Shown one piece after another: positions 17,652 through 25,378 of a stretch of DNA of 64,000 bases; position 1 is the stretch's first letter; each line of letters begins with the position of its first letter. The position numbers were made by a program, and so were the translations under genes. The notes beneath the pieces were generated by a model, which saw nothing but the letters and a program-made list of their open reading frames with translations, was not told where the DNA came from and searched no databases. Where the stretch lies: contig JBLHKS010000009.1 of NCBI GenBank assembly GCA_047620505.1, forward strand, positions 1-64,000, in the 5' to 3' direction. Source of the DNA: JBLHKS01 sp047620505. GTDB taxonomy: Bacteria > Verrucomicrobiota > Verrucomicrobiia > Verrucomicrobiales > DEV007.

Positions 17652-17953
17652 ACCTGAGAGTCACCCAACAAGGGGAATGGGATTTAGAATTGAGGGCCGA
17701 ATTCTGGGAAAAACGGCAGGCCAGCCTCGGACGAGAGTACCTGTTGCACCTTCGTTCGGAGTTGAAGCGATTGACTCGACTGGCGACATCGGACAGGCAC
17801 GCGAGACGCTTGGGCGACTTCCGCCGGTTTCTGACCAAGCGATTTTCCGCCGAAGTATTCTATGATATCGAAGACGACGATCTTGTGGTCTACGGCGTTT
17901 TTGATTGCCGGGAGGATCCTCTTGAGATCGAGCTCGAACTCTCACGACGCTGA
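17648..17953 (+). CDS. RelE/ParE-family toxin
   Basis: 101 residues with the compact alpha-beta layout of ParE/RelE toxins: an N-terminal strand (LRVTQQGEWDL), a helical hairpin (about 15-45), then beta strands ending FYDIEDDDLVVYGVFDCREDPLEI. The phrase 'x-Y-x-I-E-D-D-x-L-V-V-Y-x-V-x-D-C-R-x-D-P' matches the end of many ParE-like proteins. It starts at GTG 17648 inside the antitoxin stop. Its target cannot be told from sequence: ParE proteins act on DNA gyrase, RelE proteins on ribosome-bound mRNA. The pair lies between gltB and an aldehyde dehydrogenase, suggesting insertion of a small mobile module. Confidence 0.75.
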   Translation: MNLRVTQQGEWDLELRAEFWEKRQASLGREYLLHLRSELKRLTRLATSDRHARRLGDFRRFLTKRFSAEVFYDIEDDDLVVYGVFDCREDPLEIELELSRR

Positions 17954-17997
17954 AACGTCGCCGTTGACGGATCGCCTCCCCGCCTGGACTTTACCGA

Positions 17998-19470
17998 GTG
18001 CATCAAACCGCTGACACACCTCGAACTCTGAATTTCGGCCACGCTTGGGACTACGCCCCTGCTCCGGAAACGACTCCGGTTCCGTTGAAGGAATCCTATC
18101 AATTGTTCATCGACGGAAAGTTCGTCGATCCCAGCACCGGCGAGTGGTTCGATTCGATCAACCCCGCGACCGGCAAGCCGCACACGAAAATCGCGAAAGC
18201 CGGCCAGGCGGACGTCGACGCCGCGGTAGCAGCTGCTCGGCGGGCTTACGAAGGCAGTTGGGGAAAAATGAGCCCGCGCGATCGCGGCAAGCTGCTTTTC
18301 CGAGTCGCCCGGATGATTCAAGAACGCGCCCGCGAGTTGGCAATTCTTGAAACGATGGACAACGGCAAACCGATCAAGGAAAGCCGCGATGTCGACCTTC
18401 CGCTCGTCGCTGCGCATTTTTTCTACTGCGCCGGCTGGGCAGACAAGCTCGACTACGCGTTCCCTGGTCGGAGTCCGAAGCCGATCGGCATCGCTGGCCA
18501 GATCATTCCGTGGAATTTCCCGCTCCTGATGCTCGCGTGGAAAATCGCGCCCGCGCTGGCTTGCGGAAACACGGTCGTGCTCAAACCGGCGGAGACGACC
18601 TCGGTTACCGCGATGCACATGGCGGAGATTTTTCGCGACGCTGGCCTGCCCGATGGAGTTGTGAATATCGTCACCGGAGCGGGTGAGGTTGGCGAGCAAA
18701 TCGTCAATCACGACGGCGTCGACAAAATCGCGTTCACCGGCTCAACAGAAGTTGGCAAGCGGATCGCGAAGTCGATCGCAGGCACGCCGAAACGCCTGAC
18801 GCTCGAGCTGGGCGGCAAGGCGGCGAACATCATTTTCGAGGACGCCGCGCTCGACCAGGCCGTCGAGGGGATCGTCAACGGAATCTATTTTAACCAGGGT
18901 CACGTCTGTTGTGCTGGCAGTCGGCTGCTCGTCCAAGAGGGAATCTACGACGAGGTCGTTCGTCTGCTCGAAAGCCGGATTCGGACCCTGCGCGTGGGTG
19001 ACCCGCTCGACAAAAACACGGATATCGGCGCGATCAATTCGGCCGAGCAGCTGAGCCGGATTCAAGAGTTAGTCGGTGTCGGCGTCGATGAAGGCGCGGA
19101 GTTGGTCCAGTCGAGCTGCGACTTGCCGAACGACGGTTTCTGGTTCAAGCCGAGTTTCTTCACTGGCGTCACGCCGTCGCATCGGATCGCCCAGGAAGAA
19201 ATATTCGGCCCGGTTTTAAGCGTGATGACGTTCAGGACTCCAGACGAAGCCGTGCAGCGCGCGAACAACACATTTTACGGGCTTAGCGCCGGAGTTTGGA
19301 CTCAGAAAGGTTCGCGGATTCTGAAGATGGCGAAGGATCTGAAAGCCGGCGTGATCTGGGCGAACACGTTTAACAAGTTTGATCCGACAAGCCCGTTCGG
19401 CGGCTTCAAAGAAAGCGGCTTCGGTCGCGAGGGCGGCGTTCAAGGACTGCTGGCCTACTGCAGTTTTTGA
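17998..19470 (+). CDS. NAD(P)-dependent aldehyde dehydrogenase
   Basis: Oxidises an aldehyde to the acid. 490 residues from GTG 17998, the normal length for the ALDH superfamily. Visible are the Rossmann segment IIPWNFPLLMLAWKIAPALACGNTVVLKPAE (about 168-200), the coenzyme loop FTGSTEVGKRIA (about 246), the catalytic Glu in LELGGKAANII (about 268) and the nucleophilic Cys in NQGHVCCAGSRL (about 303). EIFGPVLSVMTF lies near 402. The N-terminal DYAPAPETTPVPLKESY is typical of a PVC/actinobacterial subgroup that often occurs in tandem pairs; only one copy is present here. The substrate is not predictable. Confidence 0.93.
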   Translation: MHQTADTPRTLNFGHAWDYAPAPETTPVPLKESYQLFIDGKFVDPSTGEWFDSINPATGKPHTKIAKAGQADVDAAVAAARRAYEGSWGKMSPRDRGKLLFRVARMIQERARELAILETMDNGKPIKESRDVDLPLVAAHFFYCAGWADKLDYAFPGRSPKPIGIAGQIIPWNFPLLMLAWKIAPALACGNTVVLKPAETTSVTAMHMAEIFRDAGLPDGVVNIVTGAGEVGEQIVNHDGVDKIAFTGSTEVGKRIAKSIAGTPKRLTLELGGKAANIIFEDAALDQAVEGIVNGIYFNQGHVCCAGSRLLVQEGIYDEVVRLLESRIRTLRVGDPLDKNTDIGAINSAEQLSRIQELVGVGVDEGAELVQSSCDLPNDGFWFKPSFFTGVTPSHRIAQEEIFGPVLSVMTFRTPDEAVQRANNTFYGLSAGVWTQKGSRILKMAKDLKAGVIWANTFNKFDPTSPFGGFKESGFGREGGVQGLLAYCSF

Positions 19471-19476
19471 AAATTT

Positions 19477-19866
19477 ATGAACGCCCGATTAAGTCCTTGC
19501 CTCTTTCTATTCGTTTTCGCTCTAACAAGTTGTGGAGAAGATGAAAAACCGGATCCCACAACTTTGGCTTTTGAATTTCTCAATAGTTGGGGCGTAGCCC
19601 TCATAGTTCTGCTCACGCTTTCAAATTGGCTTGTTAGAGAAACGAAAATCCCAAACCTACTATTTATGAGTGCCGTACTTCTCGCAATTCCGTATTTCGT
19701 ATTAAATTTTTTCCTAATTAAATTCGAACTCAACTTTTCGTTACTTTATCTCGTGGCTGGATTGTCAGGGTTGTTAAGTTCCATTCTAGCCGGCATAGCG
19801 ATAGTCATGGCGATTCCTGAACAATTGGATCGAATCGACGATGATCTCGAAACCAAGGAAAAGTGA
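19477..19866 (+). CDS. Small lipoprotein/membrane protein of unknown function, low GC
   Basis: 129 residues. A lipoprotein signal (FLFVFALTSCGED, lipobox LTSC, Cys about 19) is followed by hydrophobic segments at about 38-52 (VALIVLLTLSNWLV), 59-78 (NLLFMSAVLLAIPYFVLNFF) and 87-112, then a charged tail ending DDDLETKEK. I recognise no family. The codons are clearly more A/T-rich than neighbouring genes, which suggests recent acquisition or weak selection. It lies 6 bp after the aldehyde dehydrogenase and 53 bp before coaB. Confidence 0.6.
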   Translation: MNARLSPCLFLFVFALTSCGEDEKPDPTTLAFEFLNSWGVALIVLLTLSNWLVRETKIPNLLFMSAVLLAIPYFVLNFFLIKFELNFSLLYLVAGLSGLLSSILAGIAIVMAIPEQLDRIDDDLETKEK

Positions 19867-19919
19867 AGTCTTCGCAATCCGCTATGACTATAGGAGCAGC
19901 GACGGAGCAGTCCCCTGCA

Positions 19920-20573
19920 ATGAAGTTCCTCATCACCGCCGGGCCGACGCGTGAGCCGATCGATCCGGTTCGTTTCCTCAGCAATCGCTCGAGTGGCAAG
20001 TTCGGCTACGCGATCGCCTCAGCTGCTGCTGAGGCCGGGCATGAGGTTGTGCTGATTTCCGGGCCGGTTGCGATTCCGGCTCCGATCCAGCCTCACGTCC
20101 GCGTGATCACGGTCGAGACGACACGCCAGATGTACGAGGCGGTCGAAGCGCGAATTCGCGAAATGGACGTGGCGATCATGACAGCCGCGGTCGCAGACTA
20201 CCGGCCGACGCACTTTGAGCCTAACAAGATCAAAAAAACGCAGAACGCCAACCCAGTCATCCACTTGGAAAAGACCGAAGACATCCTCGGCTCCGCGCGG
20301 GAGACAATGGGCTTTGGGGGCGTGTTAGTGGGGTTCGCGGCGGAAACTGAGCGGCTCGCCGAGTACGCCACCGACAAGCTCGAACGCAAGCGCTGCGATC
20401 TGATCGTAGCCAACGACGTCAGCCGGAAGGACATCGGTTTCGACTCGGATCTCAACGAAATAAGCCTGTTTTTCGCAGGCGGCAAATCCCAATTGCTGCC
20501 GCGACGATCCAAGGCCGAATTGGCGGTCGAGCTGGTTGAGATTATCGGAAAAATCAAGAGGGAAGTGCCCTGA
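19920..20573 (+). CDS. coaB: Phosphopantothenate--cysteine ligase, stand-alone CoaB
   Basis: Joins 4'-phosphopantothenate and cysteine in coenzyme A synthesis. The start ATG 19920 gives MKFLITAGPTREPIDPVRF, the standard CoaB opening; the frame extends upstream to 19863 but those residues do not fit. Motifs are FLSNRSSGKFGYAIA (about 18), MTAAVADYRP (about 85), and the conserved basic loop NKIKK (about 99). DLIVANDVS near 160 is the nucleotide-site segment. At 217 residues it is only the synthetase half; in most bacteria CoaB is fused to the decarboxylase CoaC, so CoaC must be encoded elsewhere. Confidence 0.9.
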   Translation: MKFLITAGPTREPIDPVRFLSNRSSGKFGYAIASAAAEAGHEVVLISGPVAIPAPIQPHVRVITVETTRQMYEAVEARIREMDVAIMTAAVADYRPTHFEPNKIKKTQNANPVIHLEKTEDILGSARETMGFGGVLVGFAAETERLAEYATDKLERKRCDLIVANDVSRKDIGFDSDLNEISLFFAGGKSQLLPRRSKAELAVELVEIIGKIKREVP

Positions 20574-20625
20574 CAGCTTCATCTTGTTCGGTTGATTGCC
20601 GGCCCGTTTCTCGTAGGCTCGCGGC

Positions 20626-22767
20626 GTGGGCCTCCTCTCAAAAATTCGAGCCAAACGACTGCTCCTACCGCTGAGTTTAGCGGTCGGCTCCGTGTTGTTG
20701 AGCTGGACTCTCGCGTTTTTCGCCTTCAAAGACATCGGCTGGCTCTACGGAACGGCGTTTCTCGTCATCGGAACGCTGACCCTCGGGAGTGCTTGTTTTT
20801 ACCGCTATCGACTCACCCGCGAGCAAGCAGAGGCCGCTTCCCTGAGCGAAGAGGTCTTCGAGGACCGCCAGCAGCTGCTGGGTCTGCAACAAACGCTCGA
20901 GGAAGACATGCTGACTTTCGAAAAGCAACGACAAGGCTTCGAGACTCGGCTCATGACCTATCATGAGTGGGCTGAATTCCCGACCGTCGAGCAGTTCGCC
21001 GAGCCCGACGACGAACCCGAGGAAGTCAGCGCGCGCGACCGCGAAGTGCTCGAGCGAGTCCAGGACGCGGCGGACAAGATCATCGACAATTTCCAGAACG
21101 ATCGCTACAGCGAGGACGGCGAGTTCCGCCCGATGCTTCTGCTGAATGAGGTGATCGAATTCATTGAAACGATCGCGAGAATTTATCAGCCCGATTCCGA
21201 GCACCCGCTTTTGGAGACGAGTATCGAATCGCTTCTGAAGTCCATCAACCACATCACGCTTCAGTTGATGTTTCAGATCGAGCAGCTCCCGCTCAACCTC
21301 AAGGATTACAGCCTTTCCAAGGCCTACGATCACATCCGCAAAGCCGGCAAAGTTTACCAGGCTTATCAGTCTGTTAGTCCGATTTTGCCTTACATGAGTT
21401 ACACTTGGCAGGTCGGTCGACTCGTGCTCGGAGCGAACCCGGTCACGATGGGTGGCTGGATGTTAGGGTCGGAAATCTTCAAGCGCGCCGGTCGAAAACT
21501 TTCGAGGCATTACATCGATCGCTACTCGCTGAAACTGGCTGCTGACGCGATTCGGATCGTCGCGAACGAAACGGCGATCACGTTTGATCAAAATTATCGT
21601 TACCGCGATCCGAGTTGGATTTACGGAGTCGAGTTAACCGAGCTAGTCTATCAATTTCCGCTTTCGCGCGAAACGCTTCAGGTTGCGCTTTGCGAGGTCG
21701 GAACGCTCCCGCTTCGAAGCAGCTACGATCGGATTTTCCTCTATCGCTGCCTGGCGACCGGGAAAAGTCCGCAGCCAGATGACTTCGTTCGCGCTAACGC
21801 GCTTGGCTCGGAACAGCGCCGCGAAATTGCCGAACGGCTTGAGCGATTTTTCCGCGTTCACGTCCACGGTCGTCGACGTGCACGGGTCGAAGAATGGGTA
21901 ACCGGCGCGAGTGAGCGGCTTGGGGTTCAGATCCGGGCTCAGGAACTTTCGACACCGGATACCCCAGAAGCTGAGGCCGCCAGCGCGCTTCAATCGTTAG
22001 GCGCGTTCCTGATTGCGGTCAAAGAAATGGAGCCGGACCAGGTTCGGGCCCCGCTCGAGAAAACCGAGGTCGCGGCCCACACGACGGCTGAGGCCAGAGA
22101 GCAGGCGATCCAGCAGGTGCTGGAGAGTCCGCCAATGTTTTTCGACTACGCCGACCTGGAGCCGGACGGCGCAGTTTTGACGTTGTACCTTCACGATCTC
22201 GTCGCGTTCGAAAGCACAAATCGCCCGGTCGATCTTCAAGGCTATTGGGCGATCCAGGACGTCGCCGCCTACTGCCGTCAGGATTGGGCTTCGCTCGATC
22301 TAGAGCTTCAGACCGCCTACCGAATTCACTTCACCCAAGCTTTTGACGACGACGCACCGAAAGTGAAGTTCGACAAGCAGCTGCTCCTGGCGCTCCCGCG
22401 GGTTCTCGAGCCGGAGGAGGCTCCCTTGTTCGTCTACGGAAAAGTCGCCACGCCCTCAGCCGTCCAGAAGCGGCGCAGCTCGACACGCTGGTTAATCGGA
22501 ACGGCAACGCGGTTAGTTGCGGTCGAGATTCGCGAAGACCTCGAACTCGACGATTACCATCGGCATCGAGTTTTCTGGACGGCGAAATGCGGGGTCGCGG
22601 CGGTCGAGCACAACAAAGCGATTATGGACGATCACTGCCGGATCCAGGGCGGAATCTTCGCAAGCGGGATCGTTCCGGACGACGATCTCGGTTTGCGCGT
22701 AAACTGCGAAAAGCTCAAGTCGTCGGAGAAATTCTTCCGAGCGCTGAAAAACTGGGCGAAAGAATGA
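20626..22767 (+). CDS. Large membrane protein of unknown function (713 aa)
   Basis: I do not recognise the family. From GTG 20626 there are two membrane helices (about 13-32 and 39-57). A coiled coil rich in Gln, Glu and Leu follows (about 62-108), then an acidic linker (PDDEPEEVSARD) and a long cytoplasmic-type helical region. A hydrophobic Gly-rich stretch, SYTWQVGRLVLGANPVTMGGWMLGSEIF (about 257-284), could be a membrane re-entrant or lipid-binding segment. The last 200 residues look alpha/beta and contain WLIGTATRLVAVEIRED (about 624) and GIVPDDDLGLRVNCEK (about 684). It is in a + strand run between coaB and a secreted PQQ protein. One exact palindrome encodes QQLL in the coiled coil. Confidence 0.65.
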   Translation: MGLLSKIRAKRLLLPLSLAVGSVLLSWTLAFFAFKDIGWLYGTAFLVIGTLTLGSACFYRYRLTREQAEAASLSEEVFEDRQQLLGLQQTLEEDMLTFEKQRQGFETRLMTYHEWAEFPTVEQFAEPDDEPEEVSARDREVLERVQDAADKIIDNFQNDRYSEDGEFRPMLLLNEVIEFIETIARIYQPDSEHPLLETSIESLLKSINHITLQLMFQIEQLPLNLKDYSLSKAYDHIRKAGKVYQAYQSVSPILPYMSYTWQVGRLVLGANPVTMGGWMLGSEIFKRAGRKLSRHYIDRYSLKLAADAIRIVANETAITFDQNYRYRDPSWIYGVELTELVYQFPLSRETLQVALCEVGTLPLRSSYDRIFLYRCLATGKSPQPDDFVRANALGSEQRREIAERLERFFRVHVHGRRRARVEEWVTGASERLGVQIRAQELSTPDTPEAEAASALQSLGAFLIAVKEMEPDQVRAPLEKTEVAAHTTAEAREQAIQQVLESPPMFFDYADLEPDGAVLTLYLHDLVAFESTNRPVDLQGYWAIQDVAAYCRQDWASLDLELQTAYRIHFTQAFDDDAPKVKFDKQLLLALPRVLEPEEAPLFVYGKVATPSAVQKRRSSTRWLIGTATRLVAVEIREDLELDDYHRHRVFWTAKCGVAAVEHNKAIMDDHCRIQGGIFASGIVPDDDLGLRVNCEKLKSSEKFFRALKNWAKE
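20869..20880. repeat. CAGCAGCTGCTG palindrome, copy 5
   Basis: Exact copy flanked C...G in the coiled coil of the 713-residue unknown protein, read as QQLL. A centre variant (CAGCA-GG-TGCTG) lies in the same gene at 22111-22122. Confidence 0.9.
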
Positions 22768-22817
22768 CTCGCGCCGCAAGTCGGTTGCGCCGGGATGCCG
22801 CCGCTCTACGATTGGGC

Positions 22818-24212
22818 ATGCGAAACACGTTTCTCATCCTCCTCCTTGCCGTAGCAGCTGCTGGCGCTCAGGCCCAATCCGAGTTTGACCGGCTAACCTC
22901 TCACGCCGCTCCAAAGCCGCTCGCCGAGGGTGCCTTGACCGAAGATTGGCCGCGGTTTCTCGGCGCTCACGACAACTCGACTTCTGCCGAAACGCACCTG
23001 CTCCGTGAGTTTCCCGAAGGAGGTCCAACCCTGCTCTGGGAGGTTGCTCGCGGCCAAGGATACGCGGCACCGGCCATCGTTGGCGATCGACTCTTGCACT
23101 ACCACAATCTGGACGACGTCGATGTTCTCGAATGTCTCCACGCGGTGACCGGCAAGCAGTTCTGGGAGGTGCAGATTCCGAACAAATATCGCGACCGTTA
23201 CGGATTCGCGAACGGCCCACGCGCGAGCCCGACAGTCGTCGACGGCAAGATTTACACCCTCTCGGTAACGAGCTGGCTTCGCTGCCACAACCTGGATGAC
23301 GGTAAGCTGATCTGGGAACGCGACCTCGCGACTGACTACAAAGTTCCGCAGTATTTTTTCGGCCACGGCCCCACGCCGTTGATCGTTGGCGATCGCGTGA
23401 TCATGAATATCGGCGGCGAAAAGGGAGTTTGCGTTGGCGCGTTTCACAAGGACACGGGCGAGACGATTTGGGAAACCAAACACGTGTGGCAGGCGAGCTA
23501 CGCTTCGCCTCAGGTAGCTGAGTTTCATGGGAAGCAGCAGATCCTCGTCTTTGCGGGCGGCGAAAGTGATCCGCCAATCGGAGGCCTGCTTTTGATCGAT
23601 CCCGAAACCGGCAAACTCCACGATGAGTTTCCCTGGCGTGGTAAAAAATTCGAATCGGCGACCGGTTCTTCGCCCTTCGCGATCGGAAACAATCGCGTGC
23701 TGATTTCCGAGACTTACACGGAGGGTGCGGTGCTCCTCGAAGTCGACGAGTCGTTCAAATTTGAAGAAGTCTGGAAGGCGCCTGAGTTCAAACTCCATTG
23801 GATGCAGCCGCTCTTGATCGATGATCATTTCTACGCATTCACCGGTCGCAACGAGCCGGATGCGGGACTCGATTGCTGGAAGCTCGATAGCGGCGAACGC
23901 GCCTGGCGCGAGGAATTCATGTGGCCGGTGGAGGTCAATGGCCAGAGCTTCAAACTCAGCTTCTTTCGCGGTAGCCTTCTTCAAGCCGACGACACGATTT
24001 ACACGTTAGGAGAAATGGGGACGCTTGGAATCCTCGATCTCTCGCCAAAAGGAGGAACAATCCGCCAGCAAGTTGATCTGTTCACTGCTCAGAGTTCGTG
24101 GACACCGCCAGCGGTCAGCAAGGGCCTGCTCTACATCTGCCAGAACTCGCGAGGCCTGTTCGATTCATCGACGCCGCGTTTGCTCTGCTACGATCTCCGT
24201 CGATCTGAATAA
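22818..24212 (+). CDS. Secreted PQQ-like beta-propeller protein
   Basis: 464 residues from ATG 22818, which gives a clean signal peptide (MRNTFLILLLAVAAAGAQA); the frame runs upstream into the previous gene and that part is spurious. The mature part carries PQQ-like/BamB-like propeller blades: DWPRFLGAHDNSTSAETHLL (about 44), GPTLLWEVARGQGYAAPAIVGDRLLHYH (about 70), GKLIWERDLA, TGETIWETKHVWQASYASP, and SGERAWREEFMWPV. PVC genomes have many such 'PQQ-binding-like' secreted proteins, and cofactor binding is not assured. It is 2 bp ahead of an SGNH hydrolase, so it is cotranscribed with it and the haem protein. A near-perfect palindrome encodes VAAAG in the signal peptide. Confidence 0.82.
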   Translation: MRNTFLILLLAVAAAGAQAQSEFDRLTSHAAPKPLAEGALTEDWPRFLGAHDNSTSAETHLLREFPEGGPTLLWEVARGQGYAAPAIVGDRLLHYHNLDDVDVLECLHAVTGKQFWEVQIPNKYRDRYGFANGPRASPTVVDGKIYTLSVTSWLRCHNLDDGKLIWERDLATDYKVPQYFFGHGPTPLIVGDRVIMNIGGEKGVCVGAFHKDTGETIWETKHVWQASYASPQVAEFHGKQQILVFAGGESDPPIGGLLLIDPETGKLHDEFPWRGKKFESATGSSPFAIGNNRVLISETYTEGAVLLEVDESFKFEEVWKAPEFKLHWMQPLLIDDHFYAFTGRNEPDAGLDCWKLDSGERAWREEFMWPVEVNGQSFKLSFFRGSLLQADDTIYTLGEMGTLGILDLSPKGGTIRQQVDLFTAQSSWTPPAVSKGLLYICQNSRGLFDSSTPRLLCYDLRRSE

Positions 24213-24214
24213 CT

Positions 24215-25378
24215 ATGAAGCTCGCAACTCTTCTAATTCTGGCGGGGCTCGCTTCAGCAGGTGCTGAGCCGGCGATTCGGCCCGGAGACCGCATCGCCAT
24301 CGTCGGCAACACGTTTGCCGATCAACTCCGGATTCACGGGTACCTCGAAACTCTCCTGCTCCATCACACCGAGGGAAAGCCGGTTTCGATTCGGAATCTC
24401 GGGTGGGGCGGCGACATGCTTTCGGCGCGTGACCGTCCAACCAATTTCGCGACGGAAGAATCCACCCTGACAGCACACGAAACGGACGTGATCATCGCTT
24501 GTTTCGGGATGGGCGAATCCTTCGCGGGTGAAGCCGGTCTGGCCAATTTCAACGCGGATCTGGAGGCGTTCATCGAATCGCATCGCGGAAAAATCTACAA
24601 CGGCAAGACGGCAGTTCGGCTCATTCTGGTTTCGCCGATTGCCAGCGAAGACCACGGCGATCGAACCCCGAAAAACGCGGAGCGAAACCGCAATCTGGAA
24701 GCCTACTCCAAGGAAATGGGCAAGGTTTCAAGGGCCGCGAAAATTCCCTTCATCGACCTCTTCGAGCCCACGCGCTACCACATGAGCGAGCCGGCGACTC
24801 AGAAGTTTACGACGAACGGAATCCACCTCAATTCTTACGGGTACTGGGCCGTCAGCCGAATTCTCTACGGCCAGCTGACCGAAGCCAAGAGTCAACCCTG
24901 GCGTCTTTCCCTCGATGCTGAAAACGCGCTCGAATTCGAAATCACGGATCCCGCCGGACCAACGCTCAGCCCTCCAGTCGACGGAAGCCTACCACCTCAA
25001 CTCGCCAATTTTCGCGACACGCTCCTCGTTGAGAATCTTGACCCCGGCGCTTGGCGGCTTGAGATCGATGGGCAGGCCGTTGCGAGCGCGACTCACGAAG
25101 AATGGTCCGAAGGAGTCGTGATCGATTCTTCACCGATCCACCAGGAAGCTGAGGAATTCCGGCAGGCGGTGAACGACAAGAATCTTCAATTCACCTACAG
25201 CTGGAAAGCGCTGAACCAGGTCCACATCGTCGGCGAACGCAAAAAATCGAACAGCGGCCAGGCGCTTCCCGCCGAGGTCATCGAATTCAACCGACTTGCC
25301 GAAGAACGCGACGAGGCCCTTCGAAAAGGTAGCGAATTGAAAACTCGGACCTGGCAGCTCGTCCCTCAAAAACCATGA
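24215..25378 (+). CDS. Secreted SGNH/GDSL-type hydrolase
   Basis: 387 residues with a signal peptide (about 1-17). Blocks of the SGNH fold are visible but altered: GDRIAIVGNTFAD in place of the GDSL serine block (about 24-36), SIRNLGWGGDM (block II Gly, about 58), IIACFGMGES (block III, about 90), and TNGIHLNSYGYW (block V, where the catalytic Asp-x-x-His pair appears as Asn-Gly-Ile-His, about 199). The nucleophilic Ser and the Asp are therefore not obvious, so activity is uncertain; this variant set is common in Planctomycetes and Verrucomicrobia next to PVC haem proteins. It overlaps the next gene by 4 bp (ATGA). Confidence 0.8.
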   Translation: MKLATLLILAGLASAGAEPAIRPGDRIAIVGNTFADQLRIHGYLETLLLHHTEGKPVSIRNLGWGGDMLSARDRPTNFATEESTLTAHETDVIIACFGMGESFAGEAGLANFNADLEAFIESHRGKIYNGKTAVRLILVSPIASEDHGDRTPKNAERNRNLEAYSKEMGKVSRAAKIPFIDLFEPTRYHMSEPATQKFTTNGIHLNSYGYWAVSRILYGQLTEAKSQPWRLSLDAENALEFEITDPAGPTLSPPVDGSLPPQLANFRDTLLVENLDPGAWRLEIDGQAVASATHEEWSEGVVIDSSPIHQEAEEFRQAVNDKNLQFTYSWKALNQVHIVGERKKSNSGQALPAEVIEFNRLAEERDEALRKGSELKTRTWQLVPQKP

